A DNA stretch of 64,000 nt, from the NCBI GenBank assembly GCA_045579045.1, contig JAZNLL010000076.1, positions 1 to 64,000 of the forward strand. The letters are read 5' to 3'. Positions 33,098 to 41,019 of the stretch are shown here, one piece after another. Both the position numbers and the translations under genes were made by a program. Below the pieces are notes generated by a model. The model ran no database searches, was not told where the DNA came from, and saw only the letters and a list, made by a program, of their open reading frames with translations. This stretch comes from Avoscillospira sp045579045 (GTDB lineage Bacteria > Bacillota > Clostridia > Oscillospirales > Oscillospiraceae). Every line of letters starts with the position of its first letter. Position 1 is the stretch's first letter.

Positions 33098-34000
33098 TCA
33101 CTTCATCCATTCGCGGATATTTTGGCAGACATGTTCCACAAGCCGGCTGTGGTTCTTTACGCTGGAAAAAGAATTATGGGGAGACAACACCACATTTTTC
33201 ATATCCCACAGCGGGTCATGCTCATCCAGAGGCTCCCTTTCGAACACATCCAGTGCAGTTCCGAACAACTTTCCCGACTGCAAGGCCTGAAGCAGCGCAG
33301 TCTGATCTACCAGGGCCCCCCGGGCAGCATTCACCAATACTGCGCCGTTTTTCATCTGATCAAACTCCGCTTTTCCAATTAAATTTCGGGTTTCTTCCGT
33401 CAGTGCAACTGCAAGAATGATCACATCTGCATGGGCGATAGCCTCTGCAAGGCATTCCATGGAATACCATTCATCCACATATGGTGAAACTTTTTCCGTC
33501 CGGTTAACGACACGAATTTCAACACCGAAAGCCTTCAGACGTTTTGCAGTTTCTCTTCCGTACGCACCGAAGCCAATGATACACACAGTCTTTCCAGATA
33601 ATTCCCAACAGTTTCTATACTTTTCCCAGCGATGTTCCCGCTTGTTTTCGTAACAAAAACCGGAATTTTTATACAGTTCCAGTAAGCTCATGACAGTCCA
33701 TTCTGCCATGGGAATACTGTAAACACCGGCAGCATTGCAAACCGTGATTCCATGCCTGCGGATATAATCGATTGGCACACGATCCATTCCGGCGCTGGTC
33801 AGCTGAATGTAACGGAGTGCAGTAAACTCTTCAATCCGATTGTATTGGAACAAGCCGTTACATACAACAACTTCAAATCGCTCCGGTCGGTCAACCGGTG
33901 TTCGCTCATCTGCATGGAGTGAAATATCGAGGCCCATAGATGCAAAAAGAGAACAATCTTCCTCCGTTGCACCGAAAGCACCTGTAATCAATACTTTCAT
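33098..34000 (-). CDS. D-isomer-specific 2-hydroxyacid dehydrogenase
   Basis: A 300-residue NAD-dependent oxidoreductase that interconverts a 2-keto acid and a D-2-hydroxy acid. The Rossmann motif GFGAYGRETAKRLKAFG has the canonical GxGxxG. Catalytic residues lie in VNAARGALVD (Arg), EREPLDEHDPL (Glu) and LSPHNSF (His). The catalytic domain is short but complete. It overlaps the aldolase-like gene by 4 bp, so the two probably act on the same small acid. Its presence in a glycan operon rather than amino-acid metabolism is unusual. Confidence 0.9.
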   Translation of the reverse strand: MKVLITGAFGATEEDCSLFASMGLDISLHADERTPVDRPERFEVVVCNGLFQYNRIEEFTALRYIQLTSAGMDRVPIDYIRRHGITVCNAAGVYSIPMAEWTVMSLLELYKNSGFCYENKREHRWEKYRNCWELSGKTVCIIGFGAYGRETAKRLKAFGVEIRVVNRTEKVSPYVDEWYSMECLAEAIAHADVIILAVALTEETRNLIGKAEFDQMKNGAVLVNAARGALVDQTALLQALQSGKLFGTALDVFEREPLDEHDPLWDMKNVVLSPHNSFSSVKNHSRLVEHVCQNIREWMK

Positions 34001-34815
34001 GATAGTCCCTCAACGATGTTTGCCACTTTTTCCTGCACCATGGTATGGTTCTGATCCAATGCTTCCGACGTGCAGGTCATCCACCGTGTTTCATGCGCTC
34101 TGATTTTGGGGAGTTCTTCATCGAAAATCTTCTTCAGCATTTTTTCATCAGTAATCTGATCGCTATTGCAGAAGCTGCGGGAGAGTATTGCCATTTTAGA
34201 AGAGAGTCTGACGTGTTCTCCCAGAATCATCTCTGCCGGGAGTTGTCCCATTCCGACCCTCGCAATTCCTCCAAAACCAAAAGGCTTTCCCGTTTTTGCA
34301 AACTTTTCGCACAAGCGATCCACGGTACCGTCTGCCAGAAGCTGGAACATAAACTTCATTCCATAGCCCAGATGAAGATCATTGAGACCTATAAAATATT
34401 CATCCACACCCTCAAGTGCCAAAATCTCATCCACACAGGCAGCACTTTCCGGCGTCTCGATCAGCAAACAGGTTTTTGCCCGGCCGTGCACCATATCTAC
34501 AAATTGAGTAGCCTGTGCAGCAGTCTGAAAAAAGGGCAGCATAAGCACATCAGCACCGGCTTCTATGGAAGCATCGATTTCCTGCTTTGAATTTTCATGA
34601 ATGGGGTTTACACGCACCAACAGTTCTGCCTTCGAAAGACAGTTCCGTAAAATACGGATATCATCAATGGTATGGCGGGATTGAACTGTGTCCATACCCT
34701 TTTGCCGCTTATCTTTGCCGATTGTTTCCAGATCAACAAAAATCCTGTCCACACCTGCATTTTCGGCAATCAGTGCCACTTGCGGCTTATTTGTAATGTA
34801 CATAAGTTTCAGCAT
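33997..34815 (-). CDS. HpcH/HpaI (CitE-like) aldolase-family protein
   Basis: A 272-residue TIM-barrel protein. It has the opening KLMYITNKPQVALIAENAGV, the metal/substrate motif VDLETIGKDKRQKG, RVNPIH, the metal-binding Glu in LLIETPESAACVDEI, and the Asp in GLNDLHLGYG. Members cleave or form C-C bonds between pyruvate (or acetyl-CoA) and an aldehyde, or act as CoA-lyases. Here it lies between a sugar-phosphate transferase and a hydroxyacid dehydrogenase, so it may supply an unusual acid for glycan decoration. Substrate is not deducible from sequence alone. Confidence 0.85.
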   Translation of the reverse strand: MLKLMYITNKPQVALIAENAGVDRIFVDLETIGKDKRQKGMDTVQSRHTIDDIRILRNCLSKAELLVRVNPIHENSKQEIDASIEAGADVLMLPFFQTAAQATQFVDMVHGRAKTCLLIETPESAACVDEILALEGVDEYFIGLNDLHLGYGMKFMFQLLADGTVDRLCEKFAKTGKPFGFGGIARVGMGQLPAEMILGEHVRLSSKMAILSRSFCNSDQITDEKMLKKIFDEELPKIRAHETRWMTCTSEALDQNHTMVQEKVANIVEGLS

Positions 34816-34821
34816 ATCAAT

Positions 34822-35478
34822 TTACCCGTTCTCTTCATTTTGGGATGCCGGTACTGTTTCTGCCACCGTTGCTCCGGTGTTTACGTTGTCTGCATTGGCA
34901 AAAACCTTAAACACCGTCAACACAATAATTTTGATATCCAGAAACAGAGAGACATGATCGGCATACCAGCAGTTCAGGTCGATCCGCTTGTGCCATTCCA
35001 CACCTTTGCGGCCGTTGATCTGAGCCCAGCCGGTAATGCCGGGACGGACATCAAACATGTGCATCTGTTCTTTGGTATATTCCTCGATGGGCCAAGGATG
35101 GTATGTAAGAGGAGGTCTGGGACCAACAAGGGACATTTCCCCCTTGATCAAATGGATTGCCTGAATCAACTCATCTGCACTGGTCGCTCTGGCAATGCGA
35201 CCGATTTTCAGAAGTCTGGGATCGTTTGCTTCAGAATAGGCACCACTTCCGGAAAATTCGCTATTCAGCTTCATGGAGCGCATTTTCCACATGGTAAATT
35301 CCTTGCCATAAAGACCGATCCTCTGCTGTTTGAAGATAACCGGGCCGGGATCTTCAATATAAATCAAAACCGCAAGGATCAAGAGTACCCACCACGTCAA
35401 CAACAACATAAATACACCGCAAATAAAGTCAAATCCTCTTTTTATATATCGTCGGTACAATACACTCAACCCTTCCAT
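34822..35478 (-). CDS. Undecaprenyl-phosphate sugar-1-phosphate transferase
   Basis: A 218-residue membrane-associated initiating transferase. One N-terminal membrane segment (about 14-40) is followed by the polyprenyl-phosphate sugar transferase core: VIFKQQRIGLYGKEFTMWKMRSM, TSADELIQAIHLIKGEMSLVGPRPPL, and VRPGITGWAQINGR. It transfers a sugar-1-phosphate to lipid carrier, starting synthesis of a surface polysaccharide or glycoprotein glycan. It is first in the operon, behind its own promoter. No flippase or polymerase gene is in the operon, so those steps must be encoded elsewhere. Confidence 0.93.
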   Translation of the reverse strand: MEGLSVLYRRYIKRGFDFICGVFMLLLTWWVLLILAVLIYIEDPGPVIFKQQRIGLYGKEFTMWKMRSMKLNSEFSGSGAYSEANDPRLLKIGRIARATSADELIQAIHLIKGEMSLVGPRPPLTYHPWPIEEYTKEQMHMFDVRPGITGWAQINGRKGVEWHKRIDLNCWYADHVSLFLDIKIIVLTVFKVFANADNVNTGATVAETVPASQNEENG

Positions 35479-35529
35479 TTATTGCTTAAAAACGCAAAGC
35501 CTGTCTGAAGCCAAAACTTTCTACCCATC

Positions 35530-35557
35530 AGTATACCAGAAATCTGATAAAAAGCAA
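35530..35557 (-). promoter_or_regulatory. Promoter of the surface-glycan operon
   Basis: Minus-strand TTGCTT (35552-35557), 16 bp, TATACT (35530-35535), about 50 bp before the sugar transferase ATG. Confidence 0.65.
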
Positions 35558-35603
35558 CGTTGATATCACTTTCAGGCAAAGATATCTGCTTATTCCATAC
35601 AAC

Positions 35604-35630
35604 CGAAAAGCGGGCAGTTCCCTGCCCGCT
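35604..35630 (-). terminator. Terminator of the nitrilase/GDPD fusion gene
   Basis: Stem AGCGGGCAG / CTGCCCGCT with a 4-nt loop, followed on the minus strand by TTTTC, just after the stop at 35637. Confidence 0.85.
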
Positions 35631-35636
35631 TCCGCG

Positions 35637-37229
35637 TTATTTCAGAATTTGAGAGACCAGGTTGTAATCATTGGTCAGAATGGTATCAATACCCATTTCC
35701 AGATAGGCTTTGGCTTCCTCCGGATCATCGGCATAGAAAACATTGCACAAGATGCCGTTTTCTTTCGCTTTTTTTACGGTTTCTGCGTTAAAATACGGCT
35801 TGAACAGCTGGATTTTATAGGCATTCAGCTTCAAAGCGCGGTTGACCATGGACATGGGGTCTTGATCTCCGTTCCAACCCACACAGCATTTCAGATCCGG
35901 TGCCAGCTTCTGCAGTTTCAAAATCGCTTCATCGCAGGCTGTCATGAAATAGACATACTTTTCGCAGTCATACTTTCTGACGAGGGAGACAATTTGCTCC
36001 ATATGTGCATCCGGATTTTGCTGATTCCAGATTTTTACGTGGACATTTATAACCACCAAACCGACGAATTTCTTCAGAATTTCTTCGAACTTAGGAATTT
36101 TCAGACCGCGGAATTTTTCTCCGTGCTTGATGCCGAAATCGAACTGCAGCAGTTCCTCATAGGTATAATCCGCGATCTTGCCTGTACCGTTGCTGACCCG
36201 CTCCAGCGTATCATCATGGCAGGAAACCAGAACGCCGTCCTTGGTGCTCCAGATATCAAATTCGATCTCCTGTGCACCCATGGCGACAGCAGCGCCAAAA
36301 GCAGGCATACTGTTCTCCGGTGCGATGGTGTTGAAACCTCTGTGGGCGCAGATTCGGGGATATTTCATGACGCTGTCATAAGCCACGGTGGCAGGGCCTG
36401 CTGCCCGATACTGCCACGGCTTTCTGCCGTACTCGATATATTTATAGTGCGGTGCATCGGGATTACCGTAACCTGCCGGCTTCAAATACTTGTCGTGGGG
36501 GTCAAATTCCACAGTTTCCATGCCAAATCTGCCCTTCATGTTGCACAGCACCTTGCCATAAGGGGAAACCACCATGCTGGCACCGCAGATATCCGAATCC
36601 TCTGCAAAGCTGACAGAGGAGCGAACTACATAAGCATTGGTATTGTAGGCGAGGAAACGGCACATGGTTTCAAGGGCATCATGACTGTCGCTGCGCTGCA
36701 GAGAACAGCCGATGATGATATCCAGATCCTGCTTGGCCATGTTGGCAAAAGCTTCATAAAAGTAGAAGTCATAGCAGGTCAAAAAGCCAAAACGAAGACC
36801 TTCCAGTTCCAGAACATAGGGCTCGGAGAACTCCATGGTATAGTCGCTGTCCAGCTTCAGCGTTTCCATCTCGAGAGGAGGCAGATGTTTCTTAAAATAC
36901 TTGCCTGCCAGCTGACCCTGACGGTCATAGACATGGGTCGTGTTTCTGTAGCCGGTTTCTTCCAAAGACATGGCATTGACAAATACCAAAGCATGGCATC
37001 TGACAGCCGTTTCCTTACACTTATCCAGAAGGACATCGATATACTTATTATGGTAATAAATGGTTTCTTCCAGCGTGTCGGTTGCACAGGGAAGCTCGCT
37101 GTCTTCCGGCAGAACGATGAGATCCATGGTTTCATCGCACTTGTCCAGCATGTCCAGCTTATAGGCAAAAAGCCGATCGCTATCGGCAGTATTCCGGGAA
37201 TAAGGCGGTTGAATGATACAGGCTTTCAT
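35637..37229 (-). CDS. Fusion of carbon-nitrogen hydrolase and glycerophosphodiester phosphodiesterase domains
   Basis: A 530-residue cytosolic protein with two enzyme modules. Residues about 1-270 are nitrilase-superfamily with a complete triad: Glu in VLPEDSEL, Lys in KYFKKHLPPLE, Cys in GFLTCYDFYFYEAF. Residues about 290-530 are a GDPD TIM barrel: CAHRGFNTIAPENSMPAF, EIEFDIWSTKDGVLVSCHDDTLERVSNG, with the catalytic His pair and metal-binding Glu/Asp. The second module would split glycerophosphodiesters and the first an amide or nitrile, so the natural substrate may hold both bonds, for example an N-acyl-glycerophosphoethanolamine-like compound (speculation). The ATG at 37229 has GAGGTG 6 bp upstream; a GTG at 37238 is possible. 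Confidence 0.88.
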   Translation of the reverse strand: MKACIIQPPYSRNTADSDRLFAYKLDMLDKCDETMDLIVLPEDSELPCATDTLEETIYYHNKYIDVLLDKCKETAVRCHALVFVNAMSLEETGYRNTTHVYDRQGQLAGKYFKKHLPPLEMETLKLDSDYTMEFSEPYVLELEGLRFGFLTCYDFYFYEAFANMAKQDLDIIIGCSLQRSDSHDALETMCRFLAYNTNAYVVRSSVSFAEDSDICGASMVVSPYGKVLCNMKGRFGMETVEFDPHDKYLKPAGYGNPDAPHYKYIEYGRKPWQYRAAGPATVAYDSVMKYPRICAHRGFNTIAPENSMPAFGAAVAMGAQEIEFDIWSTKDGVLVSCHDDTLERVSNGTGKIADYTYEELLQFDFGIKHGEKFRGLKIPKFEEILKKFVGLVVINVHVKIWNQQNPDAHMEQIVSLVRKYDCEKYVYFMTACDEAILKLQKLAPDLKCCVGWNGDQDPMSMVNRALKLNAYKIQLFKPYFNAETVKKAKENGILCNVFYADDPEEAKAYLEMGIDTILTNDYNLVSQILK

Positions 37230-37310
37230 CAGAAGCACCTCGCAGTTTTTTCTTCATTATAACACCGCGCCTGCCTTTTGAAAAGCACAGAAAACGTCAT
37301 CAATTCCCTC

Positions 37311-37339
37311 TTGCTTTTCAACGGTGCGTAGAGTAAAAT
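37311..37339 (+). promoter_or_regulatory. Promoter of the DUF1292 gene
   Basis: TTGCTT (37311-37316), 17 bp, TAAAAT (37334-37339), 27 bp before the ATG. Confidence 0.6.
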
Positions 37340-37366
37340 GAAATCAAACAACAAGGAGGTTCCCTT

Positions 37367-37648
37367 ATGAGCGAACTGTACGGCGATGATATCATCACCA
37401 TCACCGACGAAGACGGTGTGGAATATGTTCTGGAAGTTCTGGCAACACTGGAATCTGAGGGTTCTGTCTACTATGCCCTTGTTCCTGTGACAGAAAATGA
37501 CGAAGAAGAAGATCTGGAAGTCAGCATTCTCAAAGCCGTGGAAGAAAACGGCGAAGAGATCCTCTGTGCCATCGAGGATGAGGATGAGCTGGAGCGCATC
37601 TACAATGTCATGATGGAGCAGATTTTTGAAGAGGACGAGGAAGAATAA
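37367..37648 (+). CDS. DUF1292 (YrzB-like) acidic protein
   Basis: A 93-residue, very acidic protein with the DUF1292 layout: DIITITDEDGVEYVLEVL, SVYYALVPV, then an acidic stretch and EILCAIEDEDELERIYNVM. The family is common in Firmicutes and its function is unknown. AAGGAGG precedes the ATG. It usually sits near yrzL/ruvX genes, which are absent here. The next feature downstream is 6S RNA. Confidence 0.9.
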   Translation: MSELYGDDIITITDEDGVEYVLEVLATLESEGSVYYALVPVTENDEEEDLEVSILKAVEENGEEILCAIEDEDELERIYNVMMEQIFEEDEEE

Positions 37649-37675
37649 CTCATCTTCCATAAGCAAATAATAAGT

Positions 37676-37870
37676 ACCCTGCTTGGTGCGTGACGGGCCC
37701 ACTTAAACCCACATTTTTTTCTCGGGACGCACAGCTTCTCTGTGGGTTTGCAGACCTCCCGCCTCAGCTTTGACTGAACGCGGACGTTGGGAGCAGTAAA
37801 AACAGAGAGCGGCAACCCACCTGCCTTTTTGTGCAGGTTATAACTGGGTTCGCACGGCCAAAGCGGGGTT
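37676..37870 (+). ncRNA. ssrS: 6S RNA
   Basis: A gene-free 195-nt segment with the folded-back layout of 6S RNA. The 5' CCCTGCTTGGTGCGTGACGG pairs with the 3' GCACGGCC..GCGGGG as the closing stem. Inner stems include ACCCAC..GTGGGT and ACCTGC..GCAGGT. The large central bubble imitates an open promoter, which in known cases traps sigma-A RNA polymerase in stationary phase. Recognition is from overall layout and familiar Clostridia sequence blocks, not from a covariance search. The remainder of 37649-37996 is its terminator and the next promoter. Confidence 0.75.
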
Positions 37871-37895
37871 CTTCTGTAAATTTTCTATGACTTTT

Positions 37896-37936
37896 CCGAC
37901 TAATGCAGTATTTATGCTTGCATAGTCGGATATTTT
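37896..37936 (+). terminator. Terminator after 6S RNA, overlapping the next promoter
   Basis: CCGACTAATGCA (from 37896) pairs with TGCATAGTCGG (to 37929), then ATATTTTT. Its 3' arm contains the -35 box (TTGCAT) of the following promoter. Confidence 0.7.
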
Positions 37937-37946
37937 TCGCTATAAT
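37918..37946 (+). promoter_or_regulatory. Promoter of the PrsA-like foldase gene
   Basis: TTGCAT (37918-37923), 17 bp, TATAAT (37941-37946), about 50 bp before the start codon. Confidence 0.75.
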
Positions 37947-37996
37947 ATGCGAGTACGCATTTTGCGATACCATGAACAATGAGAGGAATGAACCAC

Positions 37997-39469
37997 ATGA
38001 GCGCATCCCGCGAAAAGAAAAAGCGCCTGAACCAGCCTGAGGTCACTGCAACCGAGGCTGCCCCCAAGAAATCTATGAATAAGGCCCTGAAGCGTGCACT
38101 GACCATCGTCATCGCCATTGTTGTGGTGGCTGCCATTGTCTTCCTTGGCATGGTCAGCTCCGGCTTCTTCCAGAAGAACCTGACTGCCGCTGTCATCAAC
38201 GGTCACAAGGTCACCCCCACCATGATGAGCTACTTCTACATGAATGCTTACAGCAGCCTGCAGAGCACCATGCAGTTTGACACCGAGACTCCCCTGAGCG
38301 AACAGGAAGCCTACGGCGAAAACCTCGCTGAGTACGTGCAGGATTACACTGTTACCAGTGCCACCAACATCTATGCCATGTACGATGAAGCCGTTGCCAA
38401 CGGTTTCACCCTGGACGAAGAAGCACAGGCTGCCATCGATTCCGAGATTCAGATGATGGATCTGTATGCCCAGATGTACGGCTTCTCCAGTGGCAACGCC
38501 ATGCTGGCCAGCCAGTACGGTCCCGGTGCTGACAGAGACAGCTATGTTGAGTATCTGACCATTACCCAGACTGCTCAGCAGTATTCCACCAAGATTCAGG
38601 AAGAAAAGGAATACACTGAAGAGGACCTGAAGGCCCACTACGAAGCAAACAGCGACAGCTTCAATGCCGCTTCCTTCCGTCAGTTCTCCGTCACTCCCGA
38701 CACCCTCGGTGTGGAAGCTGATGAAGAAGGTCTGAAGGCTTGTGAAGAAGCCGCCAAGACCGTTGCTGCCGCCGCAGAAGCCGGTGAGGAGGCTTTCCTG
38801 GATGCCGTTCAGAACACCGTCTCTGAAGAAAAAGCTGAGGATTATGATGCCGCCGCTACTACTCTCCGTGAAGGCGTTGCTTTCTCCTCCCTGTCCGATG
38901 TTTACAAGGATTGGGTGACTGACGATGCCCGTCAGGAAGGCGATGTGACTTATGTGGAGAACGGCGAAAGCGGCTATATCGTTTTGTACTACCTCCATCG
39001 TGAGGACTACTCCTTCCCCCTGCCCAACGTCCGCCACATTCTGATCTCCGCTTCTGATGCTGCTGACGAAGCTGCCAAGGAAGAAGCCAAAGCTGAAGCT
39101 AACCATGTTCTGGAAGAGTACATGGCCGGTGAGCAGACCGAAGAAGCCTTCGCCGAACTGGCAAAGACCCACTCTGCTGACAATGCCGAAGAAGGCGGTC
39201 TGTATGAAAACATCACTCCCGGTTCCATGGTTGAAGCCTTTGATGCATGGTGCTTCGATGAAGCCCGTCAGATCGGCGATACCGGCATCGTGGAGACTGA
39301 GTACGGCTACCATGTCATGTACTTCGTCGGTTTCGGTGACACCTATCTGAACTACACCCTGGAAAACGACCTGCGCTACACCGATTTCCAGGCCTGGTAT
39401 GAAGAAGTCACTGCTGATACCGAGTGCACCACCAACGATTTCGGTATGCGCTACGTGATCGAAATGTAA
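37997..39469 (+). CDS. Membrane-anchored parvulin-type (PrsA-like) foldase
   Basis: A 490-residue protein with a basic cytoplasmic tail, one transmembrane helix (about 37-60) and a large extracellular part. A SurA/PrsA N-terminal-like helical region (about 68-190) surrounds a PPIC parvulin domain near 335-440: VRHILISASD, FAELAKTHSADNAEEGG, and TEYGYHVMYFVG. It should assist folding of secreted proteins at the membrane's outer face. The ATG at 37997 has GAGAGGA 9 bp upstream; ATGs at 37979 and 37988 are poorly placed. Codon bias is strong, suggesting high expression. There is no lipobox, unlike classical PrsA. Confidence 0.9.
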   Translation: MSASREKKKRLNQPEVTATEAAPKKSMNKALKRALTIVIAIVVVAAIVFLGMVSSGFFQKNLTAAVINGHKVTPTMMSYFYMNAYSSLQSTMQFDTETPLSEQEAYGENLAEYVQDYTVTSATNIYAMYDEAVANGFTLDEEAQAAIDSEIQMMDLYAQMYGFSSGNAMLASQYGPGADRDSYVEYLTITQTAQQYSTKIQEEKEYTEEDLKAHYEANSDSFNAASFRQFSVTPDTLGVEADEEGLKACEEAAKTVAAAAEAGEEAFLDAVQNTVSEEKAEDYDAAATTLREGVAFSSLSDVYKDWVTDDARQEGDVTYVENGESGYIVLYYLHREDYSFPLPNVRHILISASDAADEAAKEEAKAEANHVLEEYMAGEQTEEAFAELAKTHSADNAEEGGLYENITPGSMVEAFDAWCFDEARQIGDTGIVETEYGYHVMYFVGFGDTYLNYTLENDLRYTDFQAWYEEVTADTECTTNDFGMRYVIEM

Positions 39470-39473
39470 AATC

Positions 39474-39504
39474 AAAAAAGACCGCCGTCAGGCGTTCTTT
39501 TTTA
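39474..39504 (+). terminator. Short hairpin with T-run after the foldase gene
   Basis: GACCGCC / GGCGTTC around GTCA, followed by TTTTTT, 16 bp before the tcdA start. Confidence 0.6.
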
Positions 39505-39519
39505 ACAGCGAGGAAAACT

Positions 39520-40215
39520 ATGAAAGAACGATATACCAGAACCGCCATGCTTCTGGGTACAGAAGCCATTGAAAACCTGCAAAGTAAACACGTTGCTGTA
39601 TTCGGTATCGGCGGCGTCGGCAGCTTCTGCGCAGAAGCACTGGCCCGAGCCGGTGTAGGTGCTTTGACGCTGGTGGATGATGACACCGTCTCCGTCAGTA
39701 ATCTGAACCGCCAGTTGGTGGCACTTCACAGCACTGTCGGTATGCCGAAAACAGAAGTTATGGCGCAGCGTATTCGGGATATTGCCCCCGACTGCAAGGT
39801 CGCAGTGAAAACCTGTCGGTATGAACCCCAAAACCGGGATATGTTTTTTGAAAACTCCTATGACTTCATTGCCGATGCCATTGACTCTGTGGCCTGCAAG
39901 ACAGATCTCATCGCCACTGCCATTGAGAAAGATATCCCCATTATCAGTGCCATGGGTACAGGCAATAAGCTGGATCCCACCAAGTTCGTCATTACAGATC
40001 TGAGTAAAACATCCGGCTGTCCTCTGGCAAGGGTCATGCGCAGAGAGCTGAAGCAAAGAGGTATTTTGCACCATACCGTTCTTTACAGCACAGAGCCTGC
40101 TATCAAACCCCTGTTCCAGCCGGAGGAAGGAAAAGCCGTTCCCGGTTCTGTGGCTTGGGTACCCTCCTGTGCCGGTCTGATGATGGCCGGTCACATCATT
40201 CAGCAAATAATATAA
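39520..40215 (+). CDS. tcdA: tRNA threonylcarbamoyladenosine dehydratase (TcdA/ThiF family)
   Basis: A 231-residue E1-like ATP-dependent enzyme that cyclises t6A at position 37 of ANN-decoding tRNAs. The N-terminal YTRTAMLLGTEAIENL is diagnostic of TcdA. The adenylate-binding motif is VFGIGGVGSFCAEALARAGV, followed by DDDTVSVSNLNRQL with the Arg used in catalysis. The IPIISAMGTGNKLDPTKF stretch is also typical. The family's usual long C-terminal membrane helix is short or absent here. The ATG at 39520 follows GAGG. Confidence 0.9.
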   Translation: MKERYTRTAMLLGTEAIENLQSKHVAVFGIGGVGSFCAEALARAGVGALTLVDDDTVSVSNLNRQLVALHSTVGMPKTEVMAQRIRDIAPDCKVAVKTCRYEPQNRDMFFENSYDFIADAIDSVACKTDLIATAIEKDIPIISAMGTGNKLDPTKFVITDLSKTSGCPLARVMRRELKQRGILHHTVLYSTEPAIKPLFQPEEGKAVPGSVAWVPSCAGLMMAGHIIQQII

Positions 40216-40224
40216 ATTGGTATA

Positions 40225-40266
40225 AAACCGTCTCCTGAAGCAGATACTGCCAACGGGAGGCGGTTT
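40225..40266 (+). promoter_or_regulatory. Hairpin that buries the ribosome site of the first TauE half
   Basis: AACCGTCTCC pairs with GGGAGGCGGTT. The 3' arm contains the GGGAGG ribosome site for the TTG start at 40268 and is followed by a T-run. It can act as the tcdA terminator and as a structure limiting translation. Confidence 0.65.
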
Positions 40267-40267
40267 T

Positions 40268-40624
40268 TTGAAGCAATCATGGTTTCGATACGGGCTTTCC
40301 GGTGCTGCCGCCGGACTGGTCAACGGTCTGTTCGGAGCAGGCGGCGGTATGGTTCTGGTACCCATGCTCATACACTACGGAAAACTGGAGGACAAGAAGG
40401 CTTTTTCCTCAGCCGTATGTATCATCCTGCCCCTGTGTCTGGTATCGATTTTTGTCTACTGGATGAAGCAGCTTTTTCCCTTTGGAGATGCCCTTCCCTA
40501 TTTGATCGGCGGTCTGATCGGCGGCTCTCTGGGCGGCATCCTGTTTAAAAAAGTCTCCGTTCAGTTTCTCCATAAACTCTTTGGCATTGTCATTTTCTGG
40601 GGAGGACTGCGCTTACTGTTATGA
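40268..40624 (+). CDS. TauE/SafE-family exporter, N-terminal half protein
   Basis: A 118-residue membrane protein with about four helices and the TauE/SafE repeat mark GLVNGLFGAGGGMVLVPMLI. The family is normally a single chain of about 250 residues made of two such halves; here the second half is a separate gene overlapping by 4 bp (ATGA). The TTG start has GGGAGG 7 bp upstream. The two products probably pair to form one anion exporter (sulfite- or sulfonate-type, family knowledge). Confidence 0.82.
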   Translation: MKQSWFRYGLSGAAAGLVNGLFGAGGGMVLVPMLIHYGKLEDKKAFSSAVCIILPLCLVSIFVYWMKQLFPFGDALPYLIGGLIGGSLGGILFKKVSVQFLHKLFGIVIFWGGLRLLL

Positions 40625-41019
40625 TACTGGCTGTTGTTTTAGGAATTGCCTGCGGTATACTCTCCGGGTTCGGCATTGGCGGCGGCTCCCTGCTGATGGT
40701 ATGGATGACTGCTGTGGCTGCTCTTGACCAGAAAGTTGCACAGGGGATCAATCTGCTGTATTTCATCCCCACTTCGATCTCCGCATTGATTTTTCACATC
40801 AAAAACAAAATGGTCTGCTGGAAAGCAGTGATTCCGGCTGTAGTCTGTGGCTGTATCACGGCAGGATTATCCGCATGGCTGGCAGCTTCACTGGATGTTG
40901 GATTGCTGCGAAAACTCTTTGGCGGTTTTCTTCTGATTGTTGGAGTGACGGAGTTTTTCAAAAAAACTCCGGGTCACGGCAACCGTGACCCGGAAGAAAG
41001 TCAGAACAAGGTGACCTGA
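40621..41019 (+). CDS. TauE/SafE-family exporter, C-terminal half protein
   Basis: A 132-residue membrane protein with the second family repeat GILSGFGIGGGSLLMVWMTA and three to four helices. Its start codon overlaps the stop of the first half. The last 20 residues (KKTPGHGNRDPEESQNKVT) are hydrophilic and are encoded by the hairpin that terminates polC on the other strand; the gene also overlaps the polC end by 19 bp. It was probably extended into that terminator. Confidence 0.82.
   Translation: MILAVVLGIACGILSGFGIGGGSLLMVWMTAVAALDQKVAQGINLLYFIPTSISALIFHIKNKMVCWKAVIPAVVCGCITAGLSAWLAASLDVGLLRKLFGGFLLIVGVTEFFKKTPGHGNRDPEESQNKVT
40966..40994 (-). terminator. polC operon terminator lying inside the convergent TauE gene
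   Basis: Stem CTCCGGGTCACGG / CCGTGACCCGGA with loop CAA. On the minus strand it is followed by GTTTTTTTG. It is read as coding sequence on the plus strand. Confidence 0.85.
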
